Shown here one piece after another: positions 9,140 through 18,213 of a stretch of DNA of 19,205 nt. Origin of the DNA: Isotricha intestinalis (lineage: Eukaryota > Ciliophora > Litostomatea > Vestibuliferida > Isotrichidae); assembly GCA_023807065.1 (NCBI GenBank), contig JAJJLU010004077.1:1-19205 (forward strand), read 5' to 3'. Numbering within the stretch: position 1 is the first letter of the stretch; the number at the start of each line of letters is the position of its first letter. The position numbers and the translations under genes were made by a program. The notes under the pieces were generated by a model that worked only from the letters and a program-made list of their open reading frames with translations, did not search any database and was not told the DNA's origin.

Positions 9140-10804
9140 ATGAAAAAATTTAAACTCCAAGAAATAGATTTATCAGATATAAAAGAAAATCCTGAACCAG
9201 ATTTATCAACAGAACCACAAAATTTAGAAGAAACAGAAGAAAAAATAAACGACGAAAAAAAAATTCAAAAAATAAATATAAATGAAATAGAAAATGAAAA
9301 TAATTTGAATTTAGAAAAAAATATGAAAGAAAAAAAAAATATAAAAAAACAAAATAAAGAAAATATATTTCGAAATAAAATAGCATATATAATATTATCA
9401 TTAACAGTAGGATTAAGTACATTTTCAAATTTAGCAATATCATATTTTTTAAAAGATAATTTAAAAGCAAGTCCAACACAATCATCAATAATAAATTCAA
9501 TATTAAATATACCATCAATAATTCAACCTTTATTTGGTTTATTATCAGATTTTTTTCCAATTTGTGGTTCAAGAAGAAAATATTATATTATTATTTCTGG
9601 TTTTATTTCTTCTTTTTCTTGGTTAATTATGAAATATTCTTCTTTCTCTTTAATTTTTGCAACTTTTCTATTATTTATTACTAATTCTTGTGTTAGTTTT
9701 TCAATGATATTAACAGATTCTATTGTTATTCAATTAAGTAATTTTTCTAAACAAAAAATTAATAAATATGGGAGTTATGTAATTGTTAAAAATATTGGAA
9801 TGTTTCTTTCTGCTTTTTTAAGAGGTATTGTCATTCAATATTTTCATATTAATACTATTTTTCTTTTTGCTGCTTTACTTTCTAGTTTTTTTATTATTGG
9901 AGGATTTATTTATTTTGAAAATATTAATGAGGATGATACAATTTTTAATACAAAATTTAAAAATAAAAGTCAATATGATTCTTTACCTCAAAATGAAAAT
10001 AATTCTTTAAATAATAATAATGAAAATTCTAATATTAAAAATATTGAAAATGAAATGGAAAAAAATAATGATAATGAAAATATTAAAACTGTATCATTTA
10101 ATAATTTAATGAAATTTATTATTCAAAAAAAAGTACTTATTCCTCTTTTTTATTTATTATTTTTTGCATCAACACCTTCATTTTTTGAAAGTACTTTTTA
10201 TTATTTAGATTCAAAAAATTTTTCAAAAAAAGATTTTGCAGAAGTAACATTAACAATAACATTTTTAATAGTAATAATATCATTAATATACAAAAAATAC
10301 TTAAAAAATATAGAACCAAAAAAAGTAATATTAATAAGTATATTTTTCTCATTTTTAGGATCATCAACATGTTATTATTGTGTGAAAAAAGATTATTTAA
10401 ATAAAATATTAATTTTTTTAGGAATAGGAACTTATGTTTCTTTAAAGCAATTAGGTTTAATGCCTTTAATGGGAATTGCTTTTCTAATTTCTCCTAAAAA
10501 TTATGAGGGAAGTGTTTATAGTATTTTTTCTTCTTCTGCAAATTTAGGAAAATCACTTTCAATTTTATTTGGATCATTTATGAATCTTTTTTTTGGTATT
10601 ACACAACATAATTTCGAAAATTATACTAAAATGGTTTGGTATCATAATTTTTTGGTGTTACTTCCTTTATTTCCTCTTTGCTTTATTAATAAAAAATTTT
10701 TATCTCATGAAAAAATAGATAAAGTTATTGAAATTAAAATTGATAGTGGAGAAAGAAAAAAATTAAATAAAAATAATTTAGATAATTATAATAATGTTAA
10801 TTAA
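9140..10804 (+). CDS. Folate-biopterin transporter (BT1 family, MFS)
   Basis: This 554-residue polytopic transporter belongs to the BT1/FBT branch of the major facilitator superfamily; characterised members in trypanosomatids, plants, cyanobacteria and apicomplexans move folates, pterins or related compounds. The N-terminus (1-78) is a charged Glu/Lys/Asn-rich cytosolic tail. Six membrane segments lie at about 82-258, then an Asn-rich linker (260-330), then about six more to 530. The family loop is clear at 130-147: PLFGLLSDFFPICGSRRK matches the BT1 pattern 'PlyG..SD..Pi.G.RRkpY'. ILTDSIV at 190-196 corresponds to the 'aDa.vds' helix. Substrate is inferred from family only. Uptake of preformed folate or pterin would suit a protist living in a rich or host-associated habitat. 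The strong A bias of the plus strand creates spurious open frames on the opposite strand. Confidence 0.9.
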   Translation: MKKFKLQEIDLSDIKENPEPDLSTEPQNLEETEEKINDEKKIQKININEIENENNLNLEKNMKEKKNIKKQNKENIFRNKIAYIILSLTVGLSTFSNLAISYFLKDNLKASPTQSSIINSILNIPSIIQPLFGLLSDFFPICGSRRKYYIIISGFISSFSWLIMKYSSFSLIFATFLLFITNSCVSFSMILTDSIVIQLSNFSKQKINKYGSYVIVKNIGMFLSAFLRGIVIQYFHINTIFLFAALLSSFFIIGGFIYFENINEDDTIFNTKFKNKSQYDSLPQNENNSLNNNNENSNIKNIENEMEKNNDNENIKTVSFNNLMKFIIQKKVLIPLFYLLFFASTPSFFESTFYYLDSKNFSKKDFAEVTLTITFLIVIISLIYKKYLKNIEPKKVILISIFFSFLGSSTCYYCVKKDYLNKILIFLGIGTYVSLKQLGLMPLMGIAFLISPKNYEGSVYSIFSSSANLGKSLSILFGSFMNLFFGITQHNFENYTKMVWYHNFLVLLPLFPLCFINKKFLSHEKIDKVIEIKIDSGERKKLNKNNLDNYNNVN

Positions 10805-10954
10805 GTAAATCTTTCATATTTTTTAATTTATTAAAATTCAAACATATTTTTCTTTTTTATATTTCTTTTTTGACTAAAATTTTTTTTTTTTAAAAACAAC
10901 AATATTTATTAATCAATAATTATTTTAAAAAAACTACATATTTAACAAAAAAAA

Positions 10955-10976
10955 AATCTTTTTTAATAAAAAGATT
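10955..10976. other. 9-bp perfect hairpin between converging genes
   Basis: AATCTTTTT at 10955-10963 pairs perfectly with AAAAAGATT at 10968-10976 across a 4-nt TAAT loop. It lies in the short gap between the end of the BT1 gene and the 3' end of the opposing LRR pseudogene. It could mark a transcript end, but such palindromes also arise by chance in DNA this AT-rich. Confidence 0.3.
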
Positions 10977-10994
10977 AAAAAAATTCAAAAAAGT

Positions 10995-12010
10995 TTATTG
11001 TTCCCTTACTTTTACTTCATTACCTTCTTCTGTATCTCCTACTTCTTCCTTCTTTTCCATAGTAACAATTTATTTTCTTCTTCTACTTTTTTTTATTCTT
11101 CTTCAACTTTTTTTTTCTAGTTTCTTTTTCTTTAACAACTTCTTCTTTATCTTAAGGAAGTAATTTCTTTTTGATTAATAATTTTAATATTAAAACCTTC
11201 AAATAAAAATTATTTTTTTATTTCTCTCATCAAAATAATTCCATCAATTTAATTGTTGGAACATTTATTTTTGAAAATTGATATTATTTTTATATTAAAT
11301 TTTCACTGATTTCTAATTTTTCTAAATTTGGAAGAGAAGAAATAAAATCCAATTTTTCTATTTTATAAATTCTTACTCTTATAACATGTAAATAATGATA
11401 GTTCTTCTAATCCTTCTAATTTTTTATTCTATTATTATTAAAATATAATACTTCTAAATTTTCACAATTTATAATCCAATACAATTTCCTGGTATTTGTA
11501 TTTACATTTAATTTATTTAAATTTGATAATCCTTTAAAATTGGAACAATCTTTTTTTTTAGTTTCAATTAAATCAATTGTTAATAAATTTATAACTTCAA
11601 GCAAATTATGAATTTTAATTTGTTTTAATTTTAAAATTTGTAAGTAAATATTGAAATTTTTCATGATTATTAAAAACATTAATATCTTTAATTTCATTTT
11701 ATCAACCCTAAATTAAATTAGACATATTTTTAAGGCAATTAATATTATTTAATTTATTCATATCATTATATTCTCTAATTTGAGAAAAATTATTAATATC
11801 TTTTCCAAGCTCATCAATTTCTTTTTCTTTTAAATTTATTTCTTTAAATTTTTATACTTTTATTTTTTCTTTAAAGGAGGTTGAGGATCTTTTGTTATTT
11901 ATAGGATTTCAATCACTATCTAATAATGGACTTTCCTCTCTCTTTATTTCTTCTCCATTTTCTTTAATTTTTTCTGGATTTTGATTAATTATACTTATTA
12001 TCAAAAATGT
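10995..12010 (-). pseudogene. Decayed leucine-rich-repeat gene with Lys/Glu-rich acidic tail
   Basis: Reading from about 12010 down, one frame gives NPEKIKENGEEIKREESPLL, a TGA, more coding-like sequence, a TAA, then LRR-like sequence (EIDELGKDINNFSQI, NNINCLKNMSNL), then three stops in quick succession. A 93-codon stretch at 11697-11416 continues the LRRs in another frame (FKGLSNLNKLNVN, CENLEVLYFNNNRIKN). Further LRR pieces follow in changed frames (LEGLEELSLF, SSLPNLEKLEIS at about 11300-11370). A Lys/Glu-rich tail ends EEVGDTEEGNEVKVREQ near 10998. LRRs followed by an acidic tail recall ANP32 or SDS22-like regulatory proteins, but the copy is too broken for a family call. At least five stops and several frame changes make it non-functional. 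Confidence 0.75.
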
Positions 12011-12315
12011 TTTTTTTTTGAAATAAAAAAAATAATTAAAAAAATTGTATTATCATAATCAAAATATTGAGAGGGAAGATATTCAATTTGACAAAAATTT
12101 ATCCTTAAAAAATCTTTTTTTTATTGTCATAAAAATTAAAAATTTCATTGAAAACAAAAAAAAGAAACTTTAATTATTTTTTCTTCCCAAATTTTTTTAT
12201 TGATATGAAAAAAATTTAATAATAATAGTTTTCAGTGATAATTCTAAGAATCAGAAAGATTAAATTTTATTATAATGTAATTCATATAATATATAATATA
12301 TAATAAATCATAAAA
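12011..12315. other. Intergenic between two divergent pseudogenes
   Basis: No gene is seen. It holds A and T homopolymer runs and a short TA-rich repeat (about 12286-12305) just before the start of the next gene remnant. It presumably once contained the divergent promoters of both decayed genes. Confidence 0.5.
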
Positions 12316-15274
12316 ATGTCAATTTTAAAAATTAAATCACCTTATGTTTTACAACAACTCTTTTCTTTTATTTTAGAAAAAAGAAAATTGAAAATTATAA
12401 GATATAATTCATTTATGAATAAAAAATTTGATTTATCTCTTAATGATTATAAAGAATTGTTTTTTAAAAAAAAAATTTAACAATATAATTATATATATAT
12501 AAATGATTTTTGGATTAATTTTAAAAATGATTTAGATGAAATAATTGAAGAAAAATCATATGATTTATTTTTAAATGTTTTATCAAAAAAAGAAGATTTT
12601 AATTTAAGATTAAATGATAATGATTTTAATTTAATGATTAAAAATTCTTATTTTAAAGAAAATAATCGTTTTGAATTAAATTTAAATTATGATAAACTCC
12701 CAAGATTATTATTAATAAAAAATAATAAATTAACAAATAAAACAATTAAAACATTAAAAGAGATATTTAATTTATTTTCATTTGATGGAAAAATGTCTAA
12801 AGAACAATCATTACAATTTTTACATAAAATTAATAAAGATAATAATATTAATAAATTATTTTCATATGATATAGATAATAAAGGATATTTATTATTTGAA
12901 AATTTTATAAATTATTATTATGATTTAACCAAAGATAATTCTAATTATTTATGGAATGATTTAAAAAAATTAAGATATAATAAATTATTAGATAAAAATA
13001 AAGAATATGATTTAGAATATTTAAAAAATAATTTAAATGAATTTGAAGAATTGAATTTTCCATTAAATAATTTTTTAAAAATAATGAATATGAAAATAAA
13101 TAAATTATGTTTACTTTCTGGAACAATAAAAATAAAATTTTTATGAATTTAATAATATTAGAAATTTCAATAATTAATTTAAAATTATTTATTGATTTAA
13201 ATATTATTTGCCCAAATATAAAAGAATTAAATTTATATTCATTAAAAAATAATAAAGTTGAAGATAATTCAAAGGATTATAATAATGTTGAAATTAATCA
13301 AAAAGAAATAATTAATATATTTCCAGAAATTTCTATTTTAAAAATTTATTTTATCCAAAATTGTAATTTAGATTTAATTGATTTAATCAAAAATTTAATA
13401 AAACTAGAAAATTTAGAAATTTATTATAAATATGATTTCAATTCAAAAATAGTTTTAAATAATATTAAGAGGTTAAAAATTGATTGTAACAATGAAATAT
13501 TTATGAAAATATTTAATAATATTAATTTCTCAAATTTAGAATATTATGAAATAAATATAAAAGAAAAAATGAATATAAATGAGAAAATAACTGTTAATGA
13601 TAAATTAGATGAAGATGATTATAATTTAATTAATAGATTATTAACTAAAAATGAATTCTTATTAAATGATTTTATTAATTGTAAGTTCAAAAATATAAAA
13701 TGTCTAAAAATAAATGTAGGAATATTTTTATTAATAATAAAAAGAGATTATTTTGAATTTAAATTATTATACGAAAATAAATTTAAAAATTATTATTTAA
13801 ATTATGATTTATCAATTGATAATATAATTAAATATAAAAAAATAAAAATAGAAGGATTAAGTAAATTAAGAAAAAATAATAATAATATAGAAATAATAGA
13901 AAATAAAAATATAAATCATTGTGATGTTAATTAAGTTTAAATAAAAATTATATCAAAAGTTTAAAAGATATTAGATCAATTTATTATGAAGAAGAAATTC
14001 AAAATTTTATTTCAATTATTCAAAATATCATTAATCATTGTGAATTAAAAAATCTAAAATATATAAATTTAACAATAGGAAATAATTTATCCAATATTTA
14101 TTTATTTAAACTTATTAAAAATGCTAAAAATTTAAAATCTTTAATTTTAAGATTAAATAATCCAAATGATATTTCATTTTTTCTTTCTTTAATTGAGGAT
14201 TCAAAAAATTTAAAGGTTTTAAATATCAGTTTAAATAATGAAGAAGAATATAATGAAACAAAATTATTAGAAAATTATATAAAATTAAAAGAAAGAAAAT
14301 TCCCGTTTTGAAGAATTTAAAATATTAAGTAATAATATTGAATGTATATATAATATTAAATCAAAAGAAGAAGAAATTCAATTATTAAATTATGTTAACC
14401 AATGTTCTAAGGATAAAATATTATGTAAAAATAAAATGGAAGAAATGGAAAAATATTTTGAAATATATTTAAATAATGTAAAAATAGATTTTTGTTTTAA
14501 AAATAAATGTAAAAATGAAGGTAAAAAAGAAATAAAAATAAAATTTATAAGGCCTTTAATTAATATGAATCATATGTTCTCTTCTTGTTCTTCTTTAACT
14601 TCTTTAAATTTATCTAATTTTAATGCAAATAATGTTAAAGATATGAGTTATTTGTTCTATAATTGTTCTTCTTTAACTTCTTTAAATTTATCTAATTTTA
14701 ATACTAATAATGTTAATGATATGACTAGGATGTTCTCTGATTGTATTTCTTTAACTTCTTTAAATTTATCTAATTTTAATACTAATAATGTTAAAGATAT
14801 GAATCATATGTTCTCTGTTTGTTCTTCATTAATTTCTTTAAATTTATCTAATTTTAATACTAATTATGTTAATGATATAAATCATATGTTCTCTGATTGT
14901 TCTTCTTTAACTTCATTAAATTTATCTAATTTTAATACTAATAATGTTAAAAATATGAGTTATATGTTCTCTGATTGTTCTTCTTTAACTTCTTTAAATT
15001 TATCTAATTTTAATACTAATTATGTTGAAGATATGAGTTATATGTTCTCTTCTTGTTCTTCTTTAACTTCTTTAGATTTATCTAATTTTAATACTAATAA
15101 TGTTAATGATATGAGAAGAATGTTCTATAAATGTTCTTCTTTAATTTCTTTAAATTATCTAATTTTAATACTAATAATGTGAATGATATGAGTGATATGT
15201 TTACTTATTTGAACGAAAATTGTAAAATTGAAACAAATGACAATGAAATAAAAAAATTATCATTATCTTTTTAA
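12316..15274 (+). pseudogene. Broken EF-hand/LRR/BspA-repeat surface-type protein gene
   Basis: A coding frame of about 980 residues can be followed from ATG 12316 to TAA 15272-15274, interrupted by one in-frame TAA (12478) and four single-base frame changes (near 13130, 13930, 14300 and 15155). The parts are: an N-terminal module (IKSPYVLQQLFSFI, EKRKLKIIRYN); a degenerate EF-hand-like pair at about 12740-12990 (IFNLFSFDGKMSKEQ; SYDIDNKGYLLFENF; then YLWNDLKKLRY); a long irregular LRR region at about 13180-14260; and eight BspA/DUF285 repeats at 14574-15197, followed by a short tail. BspA-type repeats in protists are usually surface adhesin-like. Much reading frame survives between lesions, so decay is recent, or the lesions are sequencing errors in homopolymers. 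Neighbouring long genes show no such breaks, which favours true decay. Confidence 0.8.
14574..15197 (+). repeat. Eight tandem 78-bp (26-residue) BspA/DUF285 repeats
   Basis: Eight copies of a 78-bp unit encode a pattern like MFSDCSSLTSLNLSNFNTNN followed by VxDMxx. Copies begin at 14574, 14652 and every 78 bp after that. DNA identity between copies is high, so they duplicated recently or are homogenised. The period matches the 26-residue bacterial surface protein repeat (BspA-like, DUF285). The eighth copy lacks one T at about 15155 compared with its siblings, shifting the frame. Confidence 0.92.
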
Positions 15275-16461
15275 TATTTTTTTTTTGATGTTTTTTATTG
15301 AATATATAAAATTTTAAAAATGAGGAAATGACAAAAAAGAATTATAGATGGTATTTTTCATTCTTTATTTGTATTAAATAAAAATCAATCAACGAATCCA
15401 ATAAACTTTATTAACATTATTTTATTTTAAATCAATTTATGTATTGTTGATTGATTAATATTTCTTTTTTTCAAATTTTCCTTAACATTAAATTTAAAAA
15501 TATATTATTCAAATCAATTTGTTATTTAATTATTTTTTATAATATATCTAAATCATATTCATTATTTTCTATTTTCATTATAGTTTCTTTCTTTTTCTTC
15601 ATTTTTATTATATATGAAATATTCTTTATTTTAATTATAATATTTTATTATTGAATTTAGTAATAAATTTGACTTTTTTATATAAAAACCAACTGTAAAT
15701 TTGCTTAATATTTATTTATTAATTAAAAAAAGCTTATAACTAATGTAATATTATTAATTAACAATAATCTCTTAACTTTAATATTTTAAATTTATCAATT
15801 TGATTTATATTTAAAAAGGTTAATCATGAAATCCTTATGAAATAATTTAAATAAAAATTTACTTAAATAACTTTCATTATATATTGATGTAAAGAATTAA
15901 TGAATTATGAAGCTCTGATTTAAAATATAATTATATTATTAAATCAATATTTAAAAATATTTATCTTTAAATATTTACTCCTATACAAACAAAAACAATA
16001 ATTTATGAAAGACGCTAACAATTTTTAAATTTATTTAAAAAATATCAAAAAAACAAATCGATGAGAAAAAAGTTTTCATTGAATGAAAATAAATAGGTTA
16101 TTAAAAAGAAACAATTAGAATTTAAATGTTAGAGAGTTAATATAAATAATCATTATATAAAGAAAAAAATAGAATTATTATCCAAAATAAATATTTAAGG
16201 ATTAAAAAATCATATATTTTTTTAGAGATTATATTTAAATAATCTTTATTATTATGTTTCTTTTTCCAAAACAAAGGAAAAATATTTAATATTTTTTTCA
16301 TTTTTTTTAAATTTATTTTTTAAGTTTTTAAAATACTATTTACATTACATAATTTCTTCTAAATATTTATTATTATCATCAATAACTTTAAGAAAGAATT
16401 GAGGATTAAATTGATAAATAAGAATAATTGTAAATAAAATTGAAAAAATTTAATTGAAAAA
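15275..16461. other. Long intergenic stretch, at most one eroded remnant
   Basis: No intact gene is seen. The 67-codon open frame at 15451-15654 lies in T-rich DNA and encodes only Phe/Ile/Tyr-rich sequence, which I regard as compositional. A doubtful remnant at 15971-16402 is listed separately. No RNA gene or transposon end is recognised. Confidence 0.5.
15971..16402 (+). pseudogene. Doubtful eroded reading frame
   Basis: One plus-strand frame runs from about 15971 to a TGA at 16400-16402 with five internal stops: TAA 16016, TAG 16094, TAG 16130, TAA 16196 and TAG 16223. Open runs are about 15, 25, 11, 21, 8 and 58 codons, longer than expected for random DNA at this A+T. Sequence between stops is Lys-rich (KKYQKNKS, VIKKKQLEFKC) and then hydrophobic. 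No family is recognised. Three of the five stops are TAG, which is rare as a random triplet here and could descend from TGG or CAG. It may still be chance. Confidence 0.22.
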
Positions 16462-17778
16462 ATGAATGAAATATATAATTTCATTTTATTATTGTTAATA
16501 ATAGAAATAAAATCATATTATACAATTCCATTTAAATTAGAAGAAATACCTTTAAATTTAGATGATGAAACATTAATTAAAACACTTTTTTTTAACGGAG
16601 CATTAATAAAAGTTAAAATAGGTTCTTTAAAAGAGGAAATTTCAGTTAAAATAAAATCAACATCTCAATTAACATATATAATAAATTCAAACACATCTTC
16701 ATATCAAGAAAAATTATTTAATAGTAATAAATCATCGACATTAGAAATTACAGGTAAAAAAAAATTACATTATAATAATCAAGATATAAATAATGGAATA
16801 TATGTAAAAGATAATTTTATTTTTGAAAATGAAAAAGAAAATAAATTAAATTTTATTTTAACTGATGAATTATCTAAAAATTCTCATTCAAAAGGTTCTG
16901 GTGCAATTTCTTTAGGAAAAAAAACAAATTCAATATATAAACCTGAATTTGATTTTATATTAACTCAATTAAAAAATTTAAATATTATTAATGATGAAAC
17001 TTTTACTTTTCATTTTACAAAAAAAAATGAAGGAAATTTAATAATAGGAAATTATTTATATGATATAAAACAGCCTTTATATTTAAAAGAAGCTTTTCAA
17101 GAAATTAATTGTAACAAAGAATTAGAAGATTATATTTATGGAATTTCAGTTGATATAAAAAGTGGAAATAATGAATTGGATTCTAATATTATTATTTTTG
17201 CACATGAATTTGGTTTAATTATTGGAAGTACTAATTATTATGATTTAATTTCAAAAAATTTTTTCGATAAATTATCTAAAGAAAAATGCGAAAATAAACT
17301 TTTTGAAGTTGATGGTATTTATCCTAATATTTTCAATCAACATTATTATTATTATGTTTGTGATAAAGATATTAATATTAATAATTTTCCAAGTTTAATT
17401 ATTTCTAATTCCGAAATTGATTTTAATATTGAATTTACTTATCAAGATTTATGGTTTGAATATAATAATAAAAAATATTTTCTTGTTGTTTTTCCAAAAT
17501 CAGATGAATTTGAACATTATATGAGATTTTTATTTGGAAATTTATTTTTTAAAAAATATGATGTTAGTTTTGATGCTGATAGAAAAATTGTTGGATTTTA
17601 TGATAAAAATAAAAAAACTAATGATAAACATTTTTATTGGATTTTATTATTTTTTGTTATTTTAATTGGAATATTTGTATATTTAATTTTTTTGATTAAA
17701 AAATATAAAAAAAGATTTATTAAAAAAAAATCAGCACATGAATTAGAAGAAGATGGATTTTTTCAAATTATCAAATAA
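16462..17778 (+). CDS. Membrane-anchored pepsin-fold (A1) pseudoprotease
   Basis: This 438-residue type I membrane protein has a signal peptide (about 1-18, LLLLIIEIKSYY), a lumenal or extracellular pepsin-like ectodomain, one transmembrane helix (about 391-412) and a basic-then-acidic cytosolic tail. Family landmarks are VKIGSLKEEISVKI (51-64), GSGAISLG (145-152), the 'f..l..l..I....F..hf' stretch (164-185), GNLIIG (191-196), a Cys276-Cys300 pair placed like the last pepsin disulfide, and LFGNLFFKKYDVSFD (357-371), matching 'LG..Fl..y.v.FD'. Both catalytic sites are lost: the first DTGS is KSTS (65-68) and the second lies in FAHEFG (246-251) with no Asp. The family fold is well supported; loss of protease activity is inferred from these residues. 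A receptor, scaffold or binding role is possible. It is convergent with the next gene, 435 bp apart. Confidence 0.85.
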   Translation: MNEIYNFILLLLIIEIKSYYTIPFKLEEIPLNLDDETLIKTLFFNGALIKVKIGSLKEEISVKIKSTSQLTYIINSNTSSYQEKLFNSNKSSTLEITGKKKLHYNNQDINNGIYVKDNFIFENEKENKLNFILTDELSKNSHSKGSGAISLGKKTNSIYKPEFDFILTQLKNLNIINDETFTFHFTKKNEGNLIIGNYLYDIKQPLYLKEAFQEINCNKELEDYIYGISVDIKSGNNELDSNIIIFAHEFGLIIGSTNYYDLISKNFFDKLSKEKCENKLFEVDGIYPNIFNQHYYYYVCDKDININNFPSLIISNSEIDFNIEFTYQDLWFEYNNKKYFLVVFPKSDEFEHYMRFLFGNLFFKKYDVSFDADRKIVGFYDKNKKTNDKHFYWILLFFVILIGIFVYLIFLIKKYKKRFIKKKSAHELEEDGFFQIIK

Positions 17779-18213
17779 TTTATTTAATCATTCCCATTAT
17801 TCAATTCTCGTAGTTTTATTTAATTAAATTAAATTTGAAGCTAATTTAATTATTATTAAAGTTTTAATCACTTTTTTTTAATTTTATTTGGGAAAAAATA
17901 TTAATTTAATGGTGTAATAATAAAATAAATATTTGGAAAAATTGTTTTTTTTTAATTTTTAATATATAATAAATTTAATTGGTTTTTTTATTAAAGATAA
18001 AAATATAAATTATCGTGACTTAATTAATTATTTAAAAATAAAAAAAATATTTAATTTATTTATGTCTTTTATATTTTAATAACGATTAATTTCATATTAA
18101 CCCCCAAATATTTTTTAATTTTAAATTAACTTATAAAAAAAAATAAAATATTTTATATAAACTTTATAAACATATTTCTGAACAATAAAGTTATAATATT
18201 TAACATAAATATA
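17779..18213. other. Intergenic between converging genes, one 10-bp hairpin
   Basis: No gene is seen. TAATTAAATT at 17821-17830 pairs with AATTTAATTA at 17843-17852 across 12 nt, shortly after the upstream stop codon. It may lie in the 3' untranslated region, or may be chance in AT-rich DNA. Confidence 0.5.

Noticed and set aside
9150..10370. Open frames antisense to, and in another frame of, the BT1 gene
   Set aside because: All are Leu/Ile/Phe-rich shadows of an A-rich coding strand. The BT1 family match on the plus strand is decisive.
12941..13126. Minus-strand 61-codon open frame
   Set aside because: It is a shadow of the EF-hand/LRR pseudogene on the plus strand, with no motif.
12980..14310. 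Introns as the cause of the frame changes in the BspA-type gene
   Set aside because: Coding sequence runs directly up to and past each frame change without a GT...AG interval that could be removed.
12316..15274. Ciliate-type code (TAA read as Gln) to explain the TAA at 12478
   Set aside because: All eight intact genes use TAA as their final stop right after family-typical C-termini, and the same pseudogene also has four frame changes that a code change cannot explain.
15451..15654. 67-codon hydrophobic open frame
   Set aside because: It lies in T-rich DNA, encodes Ile/Phe/Tyr only and has no partner signals. It is likely compositional.
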